Below are positions 1 through 5,165 of a stretch of 5,165 bases of DNA, piece by piece. A program made the position numbers and the translations under genes. The notes under the pieces are model-generated. The model ran no database searches. It was not told where the DNA came from and was given only the letters and a program-made list of their open reading frames with translations. Source of the stretch: Clostridia bacterium (GTDB lineage: Bacteria; Bacillota; Clostridia; UMGS1883); contig JAFUJG010000316.1 in assembly GCA_017468215.1 (NCBI GenBank), positions 1 through 5,165 on the forward strand. The letters run 5' to 3'. How positions within the stretch are numbered: position 1 is the stretch's first letter; every line of letters begins with the position of its first letter.

Positions 1-1
1 G

Positions 2-136
2 GGCGACAGTGTCACACGTGGCGAAAAGATTTCGGGCGTGGGGCAGTCAAGTGTTGCAGAGCGTGGGGAGGCACATCTTCATTTTGAGCTTACTCACTAC
101 TCCGAGTACATCGACCCTATGGAGCTTTTTGGTTGA
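2..136 (+). CDS. M23 family (LytM-type) metallopeptidase, C-terminal fragment cut by window edge
   Basis: This is the final 44 codons, ending in TGA at 134-136, of a gene that starts left of the window; no start codon is needed or present. The peptide begins GDSVTRGEKISGVG, the usual 'GDxVxxGxxIxxVG' strand pair of the M23 beta-sheet fold. It then has AHLHFEL (fragment residues 24-30) and YIDPMELF (36-43), matching the HxH zinc/catalytic motif and the terminal 'vDPxxyL' segment of M23 peptidases. Both histidines of HLH are present, so the visible part looks catalytically competent. Such enzymes are exported and cleave peptidoglycan cross-links or stem peptides. The spacer between the VG and HLHFE motifs (SSVAERGE) lacks the common 'STG' and resembles SpoIIQ-like sporulation members. 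That is only a hint, because the N-terminus and any membrane anchor are out of view. Confidence 0.85.
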   Translation, partial: GDSVTRGEKISGVGQSSVAERGEAHLHFELTHYSEYIDPMELFG

Positions 137-161
137 CAACCAATTTCGCCGATATTATAAT
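133..161 (+). promoter_or_regulatory. Consensus sigma-A promoter of trxB
   Basis: TTGACA (133-138) and TATAAT (156-161) are separated by exactly 17 bases, a perfect match to the housekeeping consensus. Transcription should begin near 168, giving a leader of about 70 nt before the trxB start. The -35 box overlaps the stop codon of the upstream M23 peptidase gene. No terminator separates the two genes, so read-through from upstream is also possible. Confidence 0.9.
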
Positions 162-178
162 AGTAATATGAAACTATT

Positions 179-219
179 TTTACTGCATTTACGCAGTAAA
201 GCGGGATTATCAATCCCGT
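179..219 (+). promoter_or_regulatory. Two tandem hairpins in the trxB 5' leader
   Basis: Hairpin 1 pairs TTTACTGC (179-186) with GCAGTAAA (193-200) around a 6-nt loop. Hairpin 2 pairs CGGGATT (202-208) with AATCCCG (212-218) around a 3-nt loop, with a possible extra G-U pair (201/219). They are back to back, and hairpin 2 ends 5 nt before the A-rich Shine-Dalgarno region. There is no T-run after either, so they are not terminators. They may stabilise the mRNA 5' end, tune translation, or bind a protein. The stems are clear in the sequence; any function is inference. Confidence 0.6.
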
Positions 220-224
220 ACATA

Positions 225-232
225 AAGGAAGG
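225..232 (+). promoter_or_regulatory. Ribosome binding site of trxB
   Basis: AAGGAAGG lies 6 nt before the ATG at 239 and sets that ATG as the start; the encoded N-terminus begins directly with the FAD-binding beta strand, as expected for the family. Confidence 0.8.
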
Positions 233-238
233 TTATAT

Positions 239-1147
239 ATGACAGATGTTGCAATTATAGGCGGCGGTCCTGCGGCGCTCGGTGCAGCTTTATATGTGGC
301 ACGAAGCGGCAAAAGCTGTATTGTATTTGAAAAAAAATTTATCGGCGGACAAGCCTCCACCACATACGAAATCGACAATTACTTAGGCTTTGCCGACGCT
401 CCCTCGGGAAGCTCCCTTGTAGAAAAAATGCAGGAGCATGTCTCTAAGTTTGATGTAAAATTCCGCTATAACGAGGTAAAAGAGCTTGTGCTGGATGGCG
501 ATATAAAAAAAATCATAACAGCCAAGAAGGAATTTGAGGCCAAAAGTATTATTTTAGCAATGGGAGCCGCTCCCGCTCTTTTGAACATCCCCGGCGAGAC
601 TGAATTTTCCGGCAGAGGCGTTAGCTACTGTGCAACCTGTGACGGAATGTTTTTTAAGGATAAAACTGTCTGTGTGGCAGGCGGCGGCAACACTGCAGTA
701 GAGGATGCAATATATCTTGCACCCATTGCAAAAAAGGTATACATTATTCATCGCCGTGACACTTTCCGTGCATCTCCCCTTTTGGTTGAAAAGCTCAAAA
801 AATTTGATAATGTTGAATTTGTTATGGAAAGTAATGTTATAAACGTGCTGGGCAACGATAATGTAGAAAAAATAACGGTGAAAAATCTTTTAGGCAAAGA
901 AAGAGCAATTGCAACCGATGCACTTTTTGTTGCAGTTGGCGTAAGTGCATCAAGCGAGCTTGTGAAAGACAAGGTGGAGTGCGATGCAAACGGCTTTATC
1001 CTCACGGATGAAAATATGACAACCTCACAAAAGGGTGTTTTTGCCGCAGGCGATATCCGACACAAAACACTCCGCCAGGTTATTACAGCAGTGTCAGACG
1101 GTGCAATAGCAGGCGAAGAAGCCTCAAAATATGTAAACACTTTATAA
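239..1147 (+). CDS. trxB: Thioredoxin reductase (NADPH, FAD), low-molecular-weight type
   Basis: This cytosolic flavoenzyme passes electrons from NADPH via FAD and a redox-active cysteine pair to thioredoxin, keeping protein thiols and reductant-dependent enzymes reduced. The 302-residue product is about the usual length and complete. Visible motifs in order: FAD dinucleotide-binding GGGPAA (8-13); GGQ (36-38); the active-site disulfide CATC (131-134, Cys131 and Cys134) followed by DG; the NADPH-binding GGGNTAVEDA (148-157); HRRDTFRA (171-178), whose arginines normally read the NADPH 2'-phosphate and so favour NADPH over NADH; and the C-terminal FAD motif AAGDIR (269-274) with RQV (279-281). 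One small variation is SDG (286-288) where GDG is more usual. No thioredoxin gene is next to it in the window. It has its own consensus promoter and a terminator, so it is probably monocistronic. Alternatives such as ferredoxin:NADP reductase-like homologues lack the CxxC and are disfavoured. Confidence 0.96.
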   Translation: MTDVAIIGGGPAALGAALYVARSGKSCIVFEKKFIGGQASTTYEIDNYLGFADAPSGSSLVEKMQEHVSKFDVKFRYNEVKELVLDGDIKKIITAKKEFEAKSIILAMGAAPALLNIPGETEFSGRGVSYCATCDGMFFKDKTVCVAGGGNTAVEDAIYLAPIAKKVYIIHRRDTFRASPLLVEKLKKFDNVEFVMESNVINVLGNDNVEKITVKNLLGKERAIATDALFVAVGVSASSELVKDKVECDANGFILTDENMTTSQKGVFAAGDIRHKTLRQVITAVSDGAIAGEEASKYVNTL

Positions 1148-1150
1148 TTT

Positions 1151-1180
1151 AAAGAGGGCACTTTGCCCTCTTTTTGTTTT
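1151..1180 (+). terminator. Intrinsic terminator after trxB
   Basis: A perfect 10-bp stem pairs AAAGAGGGCA (1151-1160) with TGCCCTCTTT (1164-1173) around a CTT loop. The T-rich tract TTTTTGTTTT (1171-1180) begins inside the 3' arm. It starts 4 nt after the trxB stop codon and should separate trxB from the next gene. Confidence 0.93.
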
Positions 1181-1194
1181 CTTTGTTAAAGTTA

Positions 1195-1223
1195 TTGCAA
1201 AGAAATCTTATATATGTTAAAAT
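1195..1223 (+). promoter_or_regulatory. Promoter of the secreted GH43-like gene, extended -10 type
   Basis: TTGCAA (1195-1200) and TAAAAT (1218-1223) are 17 bases apart, with a TGn extension (TGT, 1215-1217) just before the -10 box. Transcription is predicted to start near 1230. The -35 is imperfect, and the TGn may compensate for it. The end of the -10 box lies inside a 20-bp palindrome, suggesting control by a repressor. Confidence 0.65.
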
Positions 1224-1240
1224 TTATGTATACATAAATT
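1221..1240 (+). promoter_or_regulatory. Perfect 20-bp palindrome, candidate operator
   Basis: AATTTATGTATACATAAATT is an exact inverted repeat with no central spacer, and pairing stops just outside it (A1220 against A1241). It covers the end of the -10 box and the predicted start site, where a bound dimeric repressor would block polymerase. The half-site loosely recalls AT-rich operators of GntR-family sugar regulators such as AraR or TreR, but no regulator gene is present in the window to support a family. The symmetry is seen in the sequence; the operator role is inferred. Confidence 0.55.
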
Positions 1241-1242
1241 AA

Positions 1243-1248
1243 AAGGAG
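1243..1248 (+). promoter_or_regulatory. Ribosome binding site of the GH43-like gene
   Basis: AAGGAG lies 8 nt before the ATG at 1257. It selects this start, which yields a textbook signal peptide. Confidence 0.88.
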
Positions 1249-1256
1249 TTGGCAAA

Positions 1257-4200
1257 ATGAAAAAGCTTTTAAGTCTGTTCATTGCGGTAATTCTGGTTGT
1301 ATCTGTAATACCTGCAATGGCACAGGAAGAAGTTAAGGTAACAGTTAACGGCGAAAGCGCACAGTTTGACCTGGCTGTTATCAAAAAGGGCGACACACTT
1401 TATGTTCCCTTGAGAGAAATCAGCGAGGAATTGGACCTTGAAGCCTCCTGGGACAATAACAAAAGATGTGCTAACGCAAAGGGCAGCACACTTAACATTA
1501 CAGTTCCCATCGGCGAGGAATATGTAAAGCAGGATAACATGAAAAAGAGCATCTCTGCAGAAAATGTTATCATTAACGACTATACATATATGCCCATTGA
1601 CGCACTTGCTGCCTTTAACATTACATATAAGTATGACGAAGAAGATAGCACACTTGCTCTTTCTGTACCGCTTCTTCACGGTAAATATTTTGTTATCCGT
1701 CATAAGCAGACCGGCCTTGTTCTTATGCCCGAGGGTGCACTTACAACAGACGGCCCCCTTATCCGCCTTGTTGAGGCAGACGGCAGCGATGCACAGCTCT
1801 GGCAGTTTTTGACGCGTGGCGACAACCTCTATCGCCCGGTTAACCAGAAAAGCCTCCGCAGTATGGATATGCCCAACTGGAGAAGCGACGAAGGTCTGGA
1901 ATTAATCCAGTACGGTAACACAGAGGGCACAAACCAGTGGATTCATCCCATTGACCAGGGTGACGGTACATATCATCTCATTATGCACCACTCCCAGATG
2001 TACCTTGGTGCAACAGAAAATAACACTATTGCTCAGTATAATGAATATGATGCCGAAAGAGATACCTTTGAGCTTGTTGAAGTTGTAAAGAATTCTGATT
2101 CAGAAGACGGCGTAAAAGTTGAGATTGAATCTGCAGACCCCTTGAACGGCAGATATGTAACAGTTACAAATTCCGGCAAGGCATGGACCACTCTTTCCAA
2201 AGACGCAGATGCAAAGGTTTTTGTAGAAGATAAGAAGGATACAGATGCCGAAGTATGGATGGTAACAAAGGTTGAAGACGGTTATACATTCATAAACAAG
2301 GATTCTTACCTTGCTCTTACAGGCATGGGTGCAGGTGGTAATGCAAGGCAGACAGCCTCCACAGGTGATGCATCACAGATTTATATTGCTGAGGACGCAG
2401 GCGACGGCAAGTATTTCTTAAAGAGCAAGGATTCGGGCTATTATCTTACAGAATCCTTTGGTACACTTATCGAAACTGTTTTCCGTGGCGATGCTACACA
2501 GGCGTTCTCATTTGATGTTCCCTTCTGCAACACAGATGCATACGCAAAGGACACCTTTGGAGGAAAGTTCTACGAAATCAAGCACAAAGACTCCGGTAAG
2601 GTTATGGGCGTTCCCGAGGATGTTATAAAGACAAACGCACTTATCAAAGCACTTCCCGATACAGATGTTGATACAAACGTATGGGCACTTGTATCCATGG
2701 GCGGCGGTAAATATGTAATCAGTAACAAGGTTTCCATCCAGTCCTTTGACGTACCCAACGGCAGAAAGGACGAAGGTCTGGAAATTATCCAGTACGAATC
2801 CAACTACGGTGCAAACCAGATTTATATCCTTGAGGATGCAGGCGACGGTGCTTACAGAATTAAGTGCCAGGTTTCCGATTTGTACCTTACTCTTACAGAA
2901 AACGACACATTTGCACAGTATGCAAAGCGTGATGACTCGAGCCAGATTTTCACACTTGAAGAAAAGGGTATCAGCACTAAGAAGATGGTGGGTGCGGTAG
3001 CACAGATGTTCCTTATCCGTGGTGAGGATGATGTTACAAGTGCAAAGGTGCAGTGGAACGTTGTTTACGGTGCAACACACTACGATATCTACCGCAGCGT
3101 TGATAACGGCGAATTTGAATTTTTAACCTCCAGCAAGGGTCAGATGGTTGATGACTATGACCTGGAAATCGGCAAAGAATACAAATATGCTGTTTATGCA
3201 ATCGAAAACGACACAATGATTGACTACACAATCACAGATGCAGTTGTTCCCTACACACTTCCTGCAGACCTTTCTTCCAGCACAAACCTTGACGTTTCCG
3301 ACGTTAAGAGACCTAACACAATGATTGCCAACGACGGCACCTACTACCACTTCCAGCAGTGGGGTATTGATGGTGTACCCGGCTTTGGCAGAGTTATGAT
3401 GCAGACAAGTAAGGATGACGTTACATATACAGAATGGAAAGAAGTATTAAACTACAAGGAAATCCTTGCTCACGAAACCTGTGCAAACTTCACACAGTGC
3501 AGATTTGAAAGTGTAAACTTTGTATATAACAAGAAGGCTGACACCTTCGCATTTATTGCACACTTCGAAGCAGACGGTGGCTACGGCACAGCGATGATTT
3601 CTATCGCAAGCATGAAGTCCACCGACGAAAGAATGACCTTCCACGGTGCATACCGTCCCGAAGGCGATGACTGCCGTGATCTTAACGTATTTGTTGACGA
3701 AGATTCCTCCGGTTACATTATTGCGGCAGCTAACAACAACGCAAACCTTGGTATTTACAAACTTAACGACGATTGGTCAGCTATCGAAGGCAGACTGTGC
3801 TTTGTAAGCATGTATAAATGGCGTGAGCTTCCGTCTGTTCTTAAGAAGGACGGCGTTTACTATCTGTTCTCCTCCGGTACAGCAGGCTGGTATCCCACAC
3901 AGGGCATGGTAGCTACAGCAACAAACATGGCAGGTCCCTGGAGCGAATTGAAGCACGTTGGTAACACAACTACCTTCTCTGCTCAGTCAGGTACTATGTT
4001 TACACTCCACGAAGGCGGCAACAACCACATAATGGCAACATACCGCTGGATGTTCGGTTGGCAGGATGCAACAACAAAGCAGACAACTAACCGCCGTTAC
4101 CCTGTAAGCGTGTCCAACGGCTATGCATTCTACGATTTCTTCGATGAACTTCTTTACAACTGGGCAAATGATGTTCTTATCCCTGTTCAGACAGGCAGAA

Positions 4201-4616
4201 TTCTTTCTCAGGATAAGCCTGTTAAGACAGCCGATACACAAGGCTATGCAACAGGCAACAGTGCTAACGATGGTCACTATCGTACAAGCTGGTATCAGGC
4301 AGAAAACACATGGCCCTTTGTTTGGGAAACAGATTTGGGTAAGGTAAGCCATCTTACACAGCTGCAGGTTTCCTGGCTTATCTGGAACGGCAGCGAAGCA
4401 TATTACAACTACATTTTAGAGGCAAGTGTTGACGGCGAAAACTGGACAACAATTCTTGACAAGTCCGAAGGCTATACAGACTACGGCTTCACATGCGACA
4501 ATATCAACGGCTACGGCAGATACGTAAGGCTGACAGTTGTAAACGCAAAGCCCAGAAACAGCGAAACAAACACATATCCTGCACAGTTACAGGAAGTAAA
4601 GATTTTAGGTAAATAA
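1257..4616 (+). CDS. Secreted multimodular glycoside hydrolase: CuAO_N1-like, 3 x ricin/CBM13-like trefoil, FN3, GH43-like propeller, F5/8C (CBM32-like)
   Basis: The 1119-residue product begins with a Sec signal peptide (1-22, KK then a hydrophobic core, likely cut after AMA). Residues 26-138 resemble a CuAO_N1 domain (VNGE near 30, YVPLREI at 49-55, SWD at 64-66, a second TYMPIDALAAF half at 110-120); its role here is unknown. Three beta-trefoils follow at about 141-277, 292-423 and 434-569, with degenerate QxW motifs (QLW 180, NQW 226, QIY 374, QIY 521). An FN3-like module spans about 576-668. Residues 684-980 form a GH43-type propeller resembling exo-beta-1,3-galactanases (subfamily 24): Glu751, CRDLN (806-810), WRELPSV (855-861), the YYLFSSGTAGWYP segment (868-880) and SAQS with Gln910. 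The C-terminus (about 985-1119) is F5/8 type C-like: WETDLGK, ASVDGENWT, RYVRLTV. There is no dockerin, LPXTG, SLH or transmembrane anchor. Likely role: extracellular binding and exo-cleavage of galactan or arabinogalactan side chains. The fold call is strong; the substrate is inferred, and another GH43-like activity or a non-catalytic glycan-binding role is possible. Confidence 0.88.
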   Translation: MKKLLSLFIAVILVVSVIPAMAQEEVKVTVNGESAQFDLAVIKKGDTLYVPLREISEELDLEASWDNNKRCANAKGSTLNITVPIGEEYVKQDNMKKSISAENVIINDYTYMPIDALAAFNITYKYDEEDSTLALSVPLLHGKYFVIRHKQTGLVLMPEGALTTDGPLIRLVEADGSDAQLWQFLTRGDNLYRPVNQKSLRSMDMPNWRSDEGLELIQYGNTEGTNQWIHPIDQGDGTYHLIMHHSQMYLGATENNTIAQYNEYDAERDTFELVEVVKNSDSEDGVKVEIESADPLNGRYVTVTNSGKAWTTLSKDADAKVFVEDKKDTDAEVWMVTKVEDGYTFINKDSYLALTGMGAGGNARQTASTGDASQIYIAEDAGDGKYFLKSKDSGYYLTESFGTLIETVFRGDATQAFSFDVPFCNTDAYAKDTFGGKFYEIKHKDSGKVMGVPEDVIKTNALIKALPDTDVDTNVWALVSMGGGKYVISNKVSIQSFDVPNGRKDEGLEIIQYESNYGANQIYILEDAGDGAYRIKCQVSDLYLTLTENDTFAQYAKRDDSSQIFTLEEKGISTKKMVGAVAQMFLIRGEDDVTSAKVQWNVVYGATHYDIYRSVDNGEFEFLTSSKGQMVDDYDLEIGKEYKYAVYAIENDTMIDYTITDAVVPYTLPADLSSSTNLDVSDVKRPNTMIANDGTYYHFQQWGIDGVPGFGRVMMQTSKDDVTYTEWKEVLNYKEILAHETCANFTQCRFESVNFVYNKKADTFAFIAHFEADGGYGTAMISIASMKSTDERMTFHGAYRPEGDDCRDLNVFVDEDSSGYIIAAANNNANLGIYKLNDDWSAIEGRLCFVSMYKWRELPSVLKKDGVYYLFSSGTAGWYPTQGMVATATNMAGPWSELKHVGNTTTFSAQSGTMFTLHEGGNNHIMATYRWMFGWQDATTKQTTNRRYPVSVSNGYAFYDFFDELLYNWANDVLIPVQTGRILSQDKPVKTADTQGYATGNSANDGHYRTSWYQAENTWPFVWETDLGKVSHLTQLQVSWLIWNGSEAYYNYILEASVDGENWTTILDKSEGYTDYGFTCDNINGYGRYVRLTVVNAKPRNSETNTYPAQLQEVKILGK
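1677..2963 (+). repeat. Three diverged tandem beta-trefoil (ricin-like) modules within the GH43-like gene
   Basis: Protein residues 141-277, 292-423 and 434-569 are three copies of one fold. Copies 1 and 3 are closest: MDMPNWRSDEGLELIQY (203-219) against FDVPNGRKDEGLEIIQY (497-513), and MYLGATENNTIAQY (248-261) against LYLTLTENDTFAQY (542-555). At DNA level, 1887-1914 and 2769-2796 differ at only 2 of 28 positions. Copies 2 and 3 share IYIAEDAGDGKY / IYILEDAGDGAY (375-386, 522-533). Copy 2 lacks the VPN-type sugar-site segment seen in the other two, so it may not bind glycan. Confidence 0.8.
3306..4196 (+). other. GH43-like five-bladed propeller domain (probable catalytic module)
   Basis: This stretch encodes residues 684-980. 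Blade-like repeats start with 'DGTYYHF' (693-699), 'YNKKADTFAFIAHFE' (757-771), 'VDEDSSGYIIAA' (813-824), 'KKDGVYYLFSS' (863-873) and 'EGGNNHIMATYRW' (919-931). The candidate catalytic set is Glu751, Asp808, Glu857 (the probable acid) and Gln910. The order and spacing agree, as far as I recall, with the fungal GH43_24 galactanase from Phanerochaete, in which a glutamine takes the place of the usual base. The typical GH43 'H-D/G' start motif of blade 1 is replaced by KRPNTMI (684-690). Confidence 0.72.
4197..4613 (+). other. F5/8 type C (discoidin / CBM32-like) C-terminal domain
   Basis: This stretch encodes residues 981-1119. The family pattern is visible: NDGHYRTSW (1004-1012), a VWETDLGK strand (1022-1029), YILEASVDGENWTTI (1052-1066) and GRYVRLTVV (1087-1095), ending in a final strand LQEVKILG. 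CBM32-type domains usually bind galactose-containing glycans, which fits a galactanase-like catalytic module. The protein ends directly after this domain with no surface anchor. Confidence 0.85.
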
Positions 4617-4622
4617 AGCAAC

Positions 4623-4649
4623 AAAAAGCCTCCGCTTTTGCGGGTTGGC
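4623..4649 (+). terminator. Terminator-like hairpin with a defective right arm
   Basis: AAAAA then GCCTCCGC (4628-4635), a TTTT loop, and GCGG (4640-4643) look like the start of a standard bidirectional terminator 7 nt after the GH43-like stop codon. The expected continuation AGGCTTTTT is missing. Instead the sequence reads GTTGGCC, so the stem can be completed only with a 2-nt bulge (GGC at 4647-4649), and no T-tract follows. It is probably a weak or broken terminator. Confidence 0.45.
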
Positions 4650-4707
4650 CATAGGGATACATTAAAAATCATTTATGTTCGACGTCTTCAAATGGGGGGT
4701 AAAAATT

Positions 4708-4751
4708 AACGACCATACAGAGTTTGCTGCTCTTGTATGGTCGTTTTCTTT
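4708..4751. terminator. Strong, probably bidirectional intrinsic terminator
   Basis: AACGACCATACA (4708-4719) pairs with TGTATGGTCGTT (4734-4745) for 12 bp. Three more pairs (GAG 4720-4722 with CTC 4730-4732) form past a one-base bulge, with a 7-nt loop. A T-rich tract (4744-4751) follows on the + strand. On the minus strand the matching tract comes from the A-rich bases at 4701-4709, so it could stop transcription from either side. It is likely the effective end of the GH43-like transcript, about 90 nt after its stop codon. Confidence 0.85.
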
Positions 4752-5165
4752 ATGTCTTTTACATCTCGAAGCCTACGCACCTTATGATTTTGCGTATTGC
4801 ATTGAATGCTCTTTTCGTGCTCTGGTAGTCTCTTATAAAGTTCTAGTTCTTTCCAGTTCTTATTACACTTATCAGCGGTATGCCGCAACTTAGAAGGATT
4901 CTCACTTCCAGTGTATCGTCCATCTCGCCATGCTACCTGCACTTTTTTAGGCTATACCCCTGTGGTATATCGCTCTTTGTCTGTCAGTTGTTACGCCTGC
5001 GAGTGCGAAGTTGTTGTCCTTGATGAGCTTTGTAAATTCTATAGAAAAGGTAAAGAATTAGCAAAATAAAAACCATCAGATTTATTCGTCATTTTGGTGA
5101 TGTCTAAGCTCTGGGCGATTTATGTAAATTCTTTTTAGCAGTTCATTAACTTCATCCATCGATAA
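4752..5165. other. 414-base right flank with no recognisable gene
   Basis: I see no convincing gene here. Candidates conflict: a minus-strand GTG-initiated frame (4942 to 4706, 78 codons) whose stop lies inside the terminator stem; a plus-strand open frame from 4839 to the stop at 5067-5069, with no ATG, ending in a coding-looking stretch (VVVLDELCKFYRKGKELAK); a minus-strand 30-codon frame (5076-4984) with a hydrophobic start (MVFILLILYLFY); and a minus-strand frame entering from the window edge and stopping at 5082. None has a good Shine-Dalgarno sequence or a family motif I know. Short hairpins occur at 4875-4886 (GCGG/CCGC) and 4953-4969 (TATACC/GGTATA). It may be decayed mobile DNA, an unannotated RNA, or the edge of a gene outside the window. 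Confidence 0.4.

Noticed and set aside
168..238. Riboswitch or T-box in the trxB leader
   Set aside because: The leader is only about 70 nt, has two simple stem-loops, no T-box sequence, no terminator/antiterminator pair and no known aptamer consensus.
9..242. 77-codon plus-strand frame across the left intergenic region
   Set aside because: It runs through the promoter, leader hairpins and ribosome binding site of trxB, while another frame at 2-136 gives a clear M23 peptidase ending.
748..1161. 137-codon minus-strand frame over trxB
   Set aside because: It lies opposite the NADPH- and FAD-binding half of a clear trxB, runs into the terminator stem, and has low-complexity Ser/Ala/Leu content without a family motif.
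2508..3080. 190-codon open frame on the minus strand inside the glycosidase gene
   Set aside because: It is antisense to a strongly supported gene. Its high cysteine content comes from the frequent ACA threonine codons read backwards as TGT, and no motif or ribosome site supports it.
4675..4893. Plus-strand 72-codon frame beginning in the intergenic region
   Set aside because: It reads straight through the terminator hairpin and has no ribosome binding site; the peptide has no recognisable motif.
4706..4942. Minus-strand 78-codon frame ending in the strong terminator
   Set aside because: Its start is only GTG without a Shine-Dalgarno sequence, its last codons form the terminator stem, and the Lys/Glu/Arg-rich product matches no family I recognise. 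It is kept as a possibility in the flank description only.
4953..4969. Hairpin TATACC/GGTATA as a regulatory site
   Set aside because: Six pairs with a 5-nt loop in unassigned DNA is within chance expectation, and no promoter or gene is tied to it.
4644..5165. Insertion sequence or group II intron
   Set aside because: I could not find terminal inverted repeats, a target duplication, a transposase motif, or a domain V-like catalytic RNA hairpin, so no named mobile element is called.

Overview
The window looks like chromosomal DNA of a low-to-mid GC anaerobic Firmicute, most likely a gut or rumen member of the Clostridia. This rests on consensus sigma-A type promoters, AAGGAG-like ribosome binding sites, intrinsic terminators, and a secreted protein with a copper-amine-oxidase N-terminal (CuAO_N1) domain of the kind common in Clostridia. 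The genus cannot be fixed from the sequence.

Layout, left to right. (1) Bases 2-136 are the last 44 codons of an M23 (LytM-type) cell-wall metallopeptidase entering from the left; the HLHFEL motif shows it, although no start codon is present. (2) A perfect TTGACA-17-TATAAT promoter, whose -35 box overlaps the peptidase stop codon, drives a leader of about 70 nt with two tandem hairpins, followed by trxB (239-1147). TrxB is a complete NADPH- and FAD-dependent thioredoxin reductase and is closed by a clear intrinsic terminator. (3) A second promoter, with an extended -10 box and a perfect 20-bp palindrome across -10/+1, drives a 1119-residue secreted protein (1257-4616). Its modules are: signal peptide, CuAO_N1-like domain, three beta-trefoil (ricin/CBM13-like) domains, an FN3-like domain, a five-bladed propeller most like the GH43 exo-beta-1,3-galactanase group, and a C-terminal F5/8 type C (CBM32-like) domain. 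The likely role is binding and trimming galactan or arabinogalactan-type glycans outside the cell. (4) After its stop codon there is a terminator-like hairpin whose right arm goes wrong abruptly near 4643/4644, then a strong intact bidirectional terminator (4708-4751), then about 410 bases (4752-5165) with no gene I can recognise and conflicting weak open frames on both strands.

The three genes look like independent transcription units: wall metabolism, thiol redox, and regulated extracellular glycan degradation. The most interesting points are the modular glycosidase with its probable glutamine-based active site, the palindromic operator candidate in front of it, and the abrupt change of sequence character just after it.
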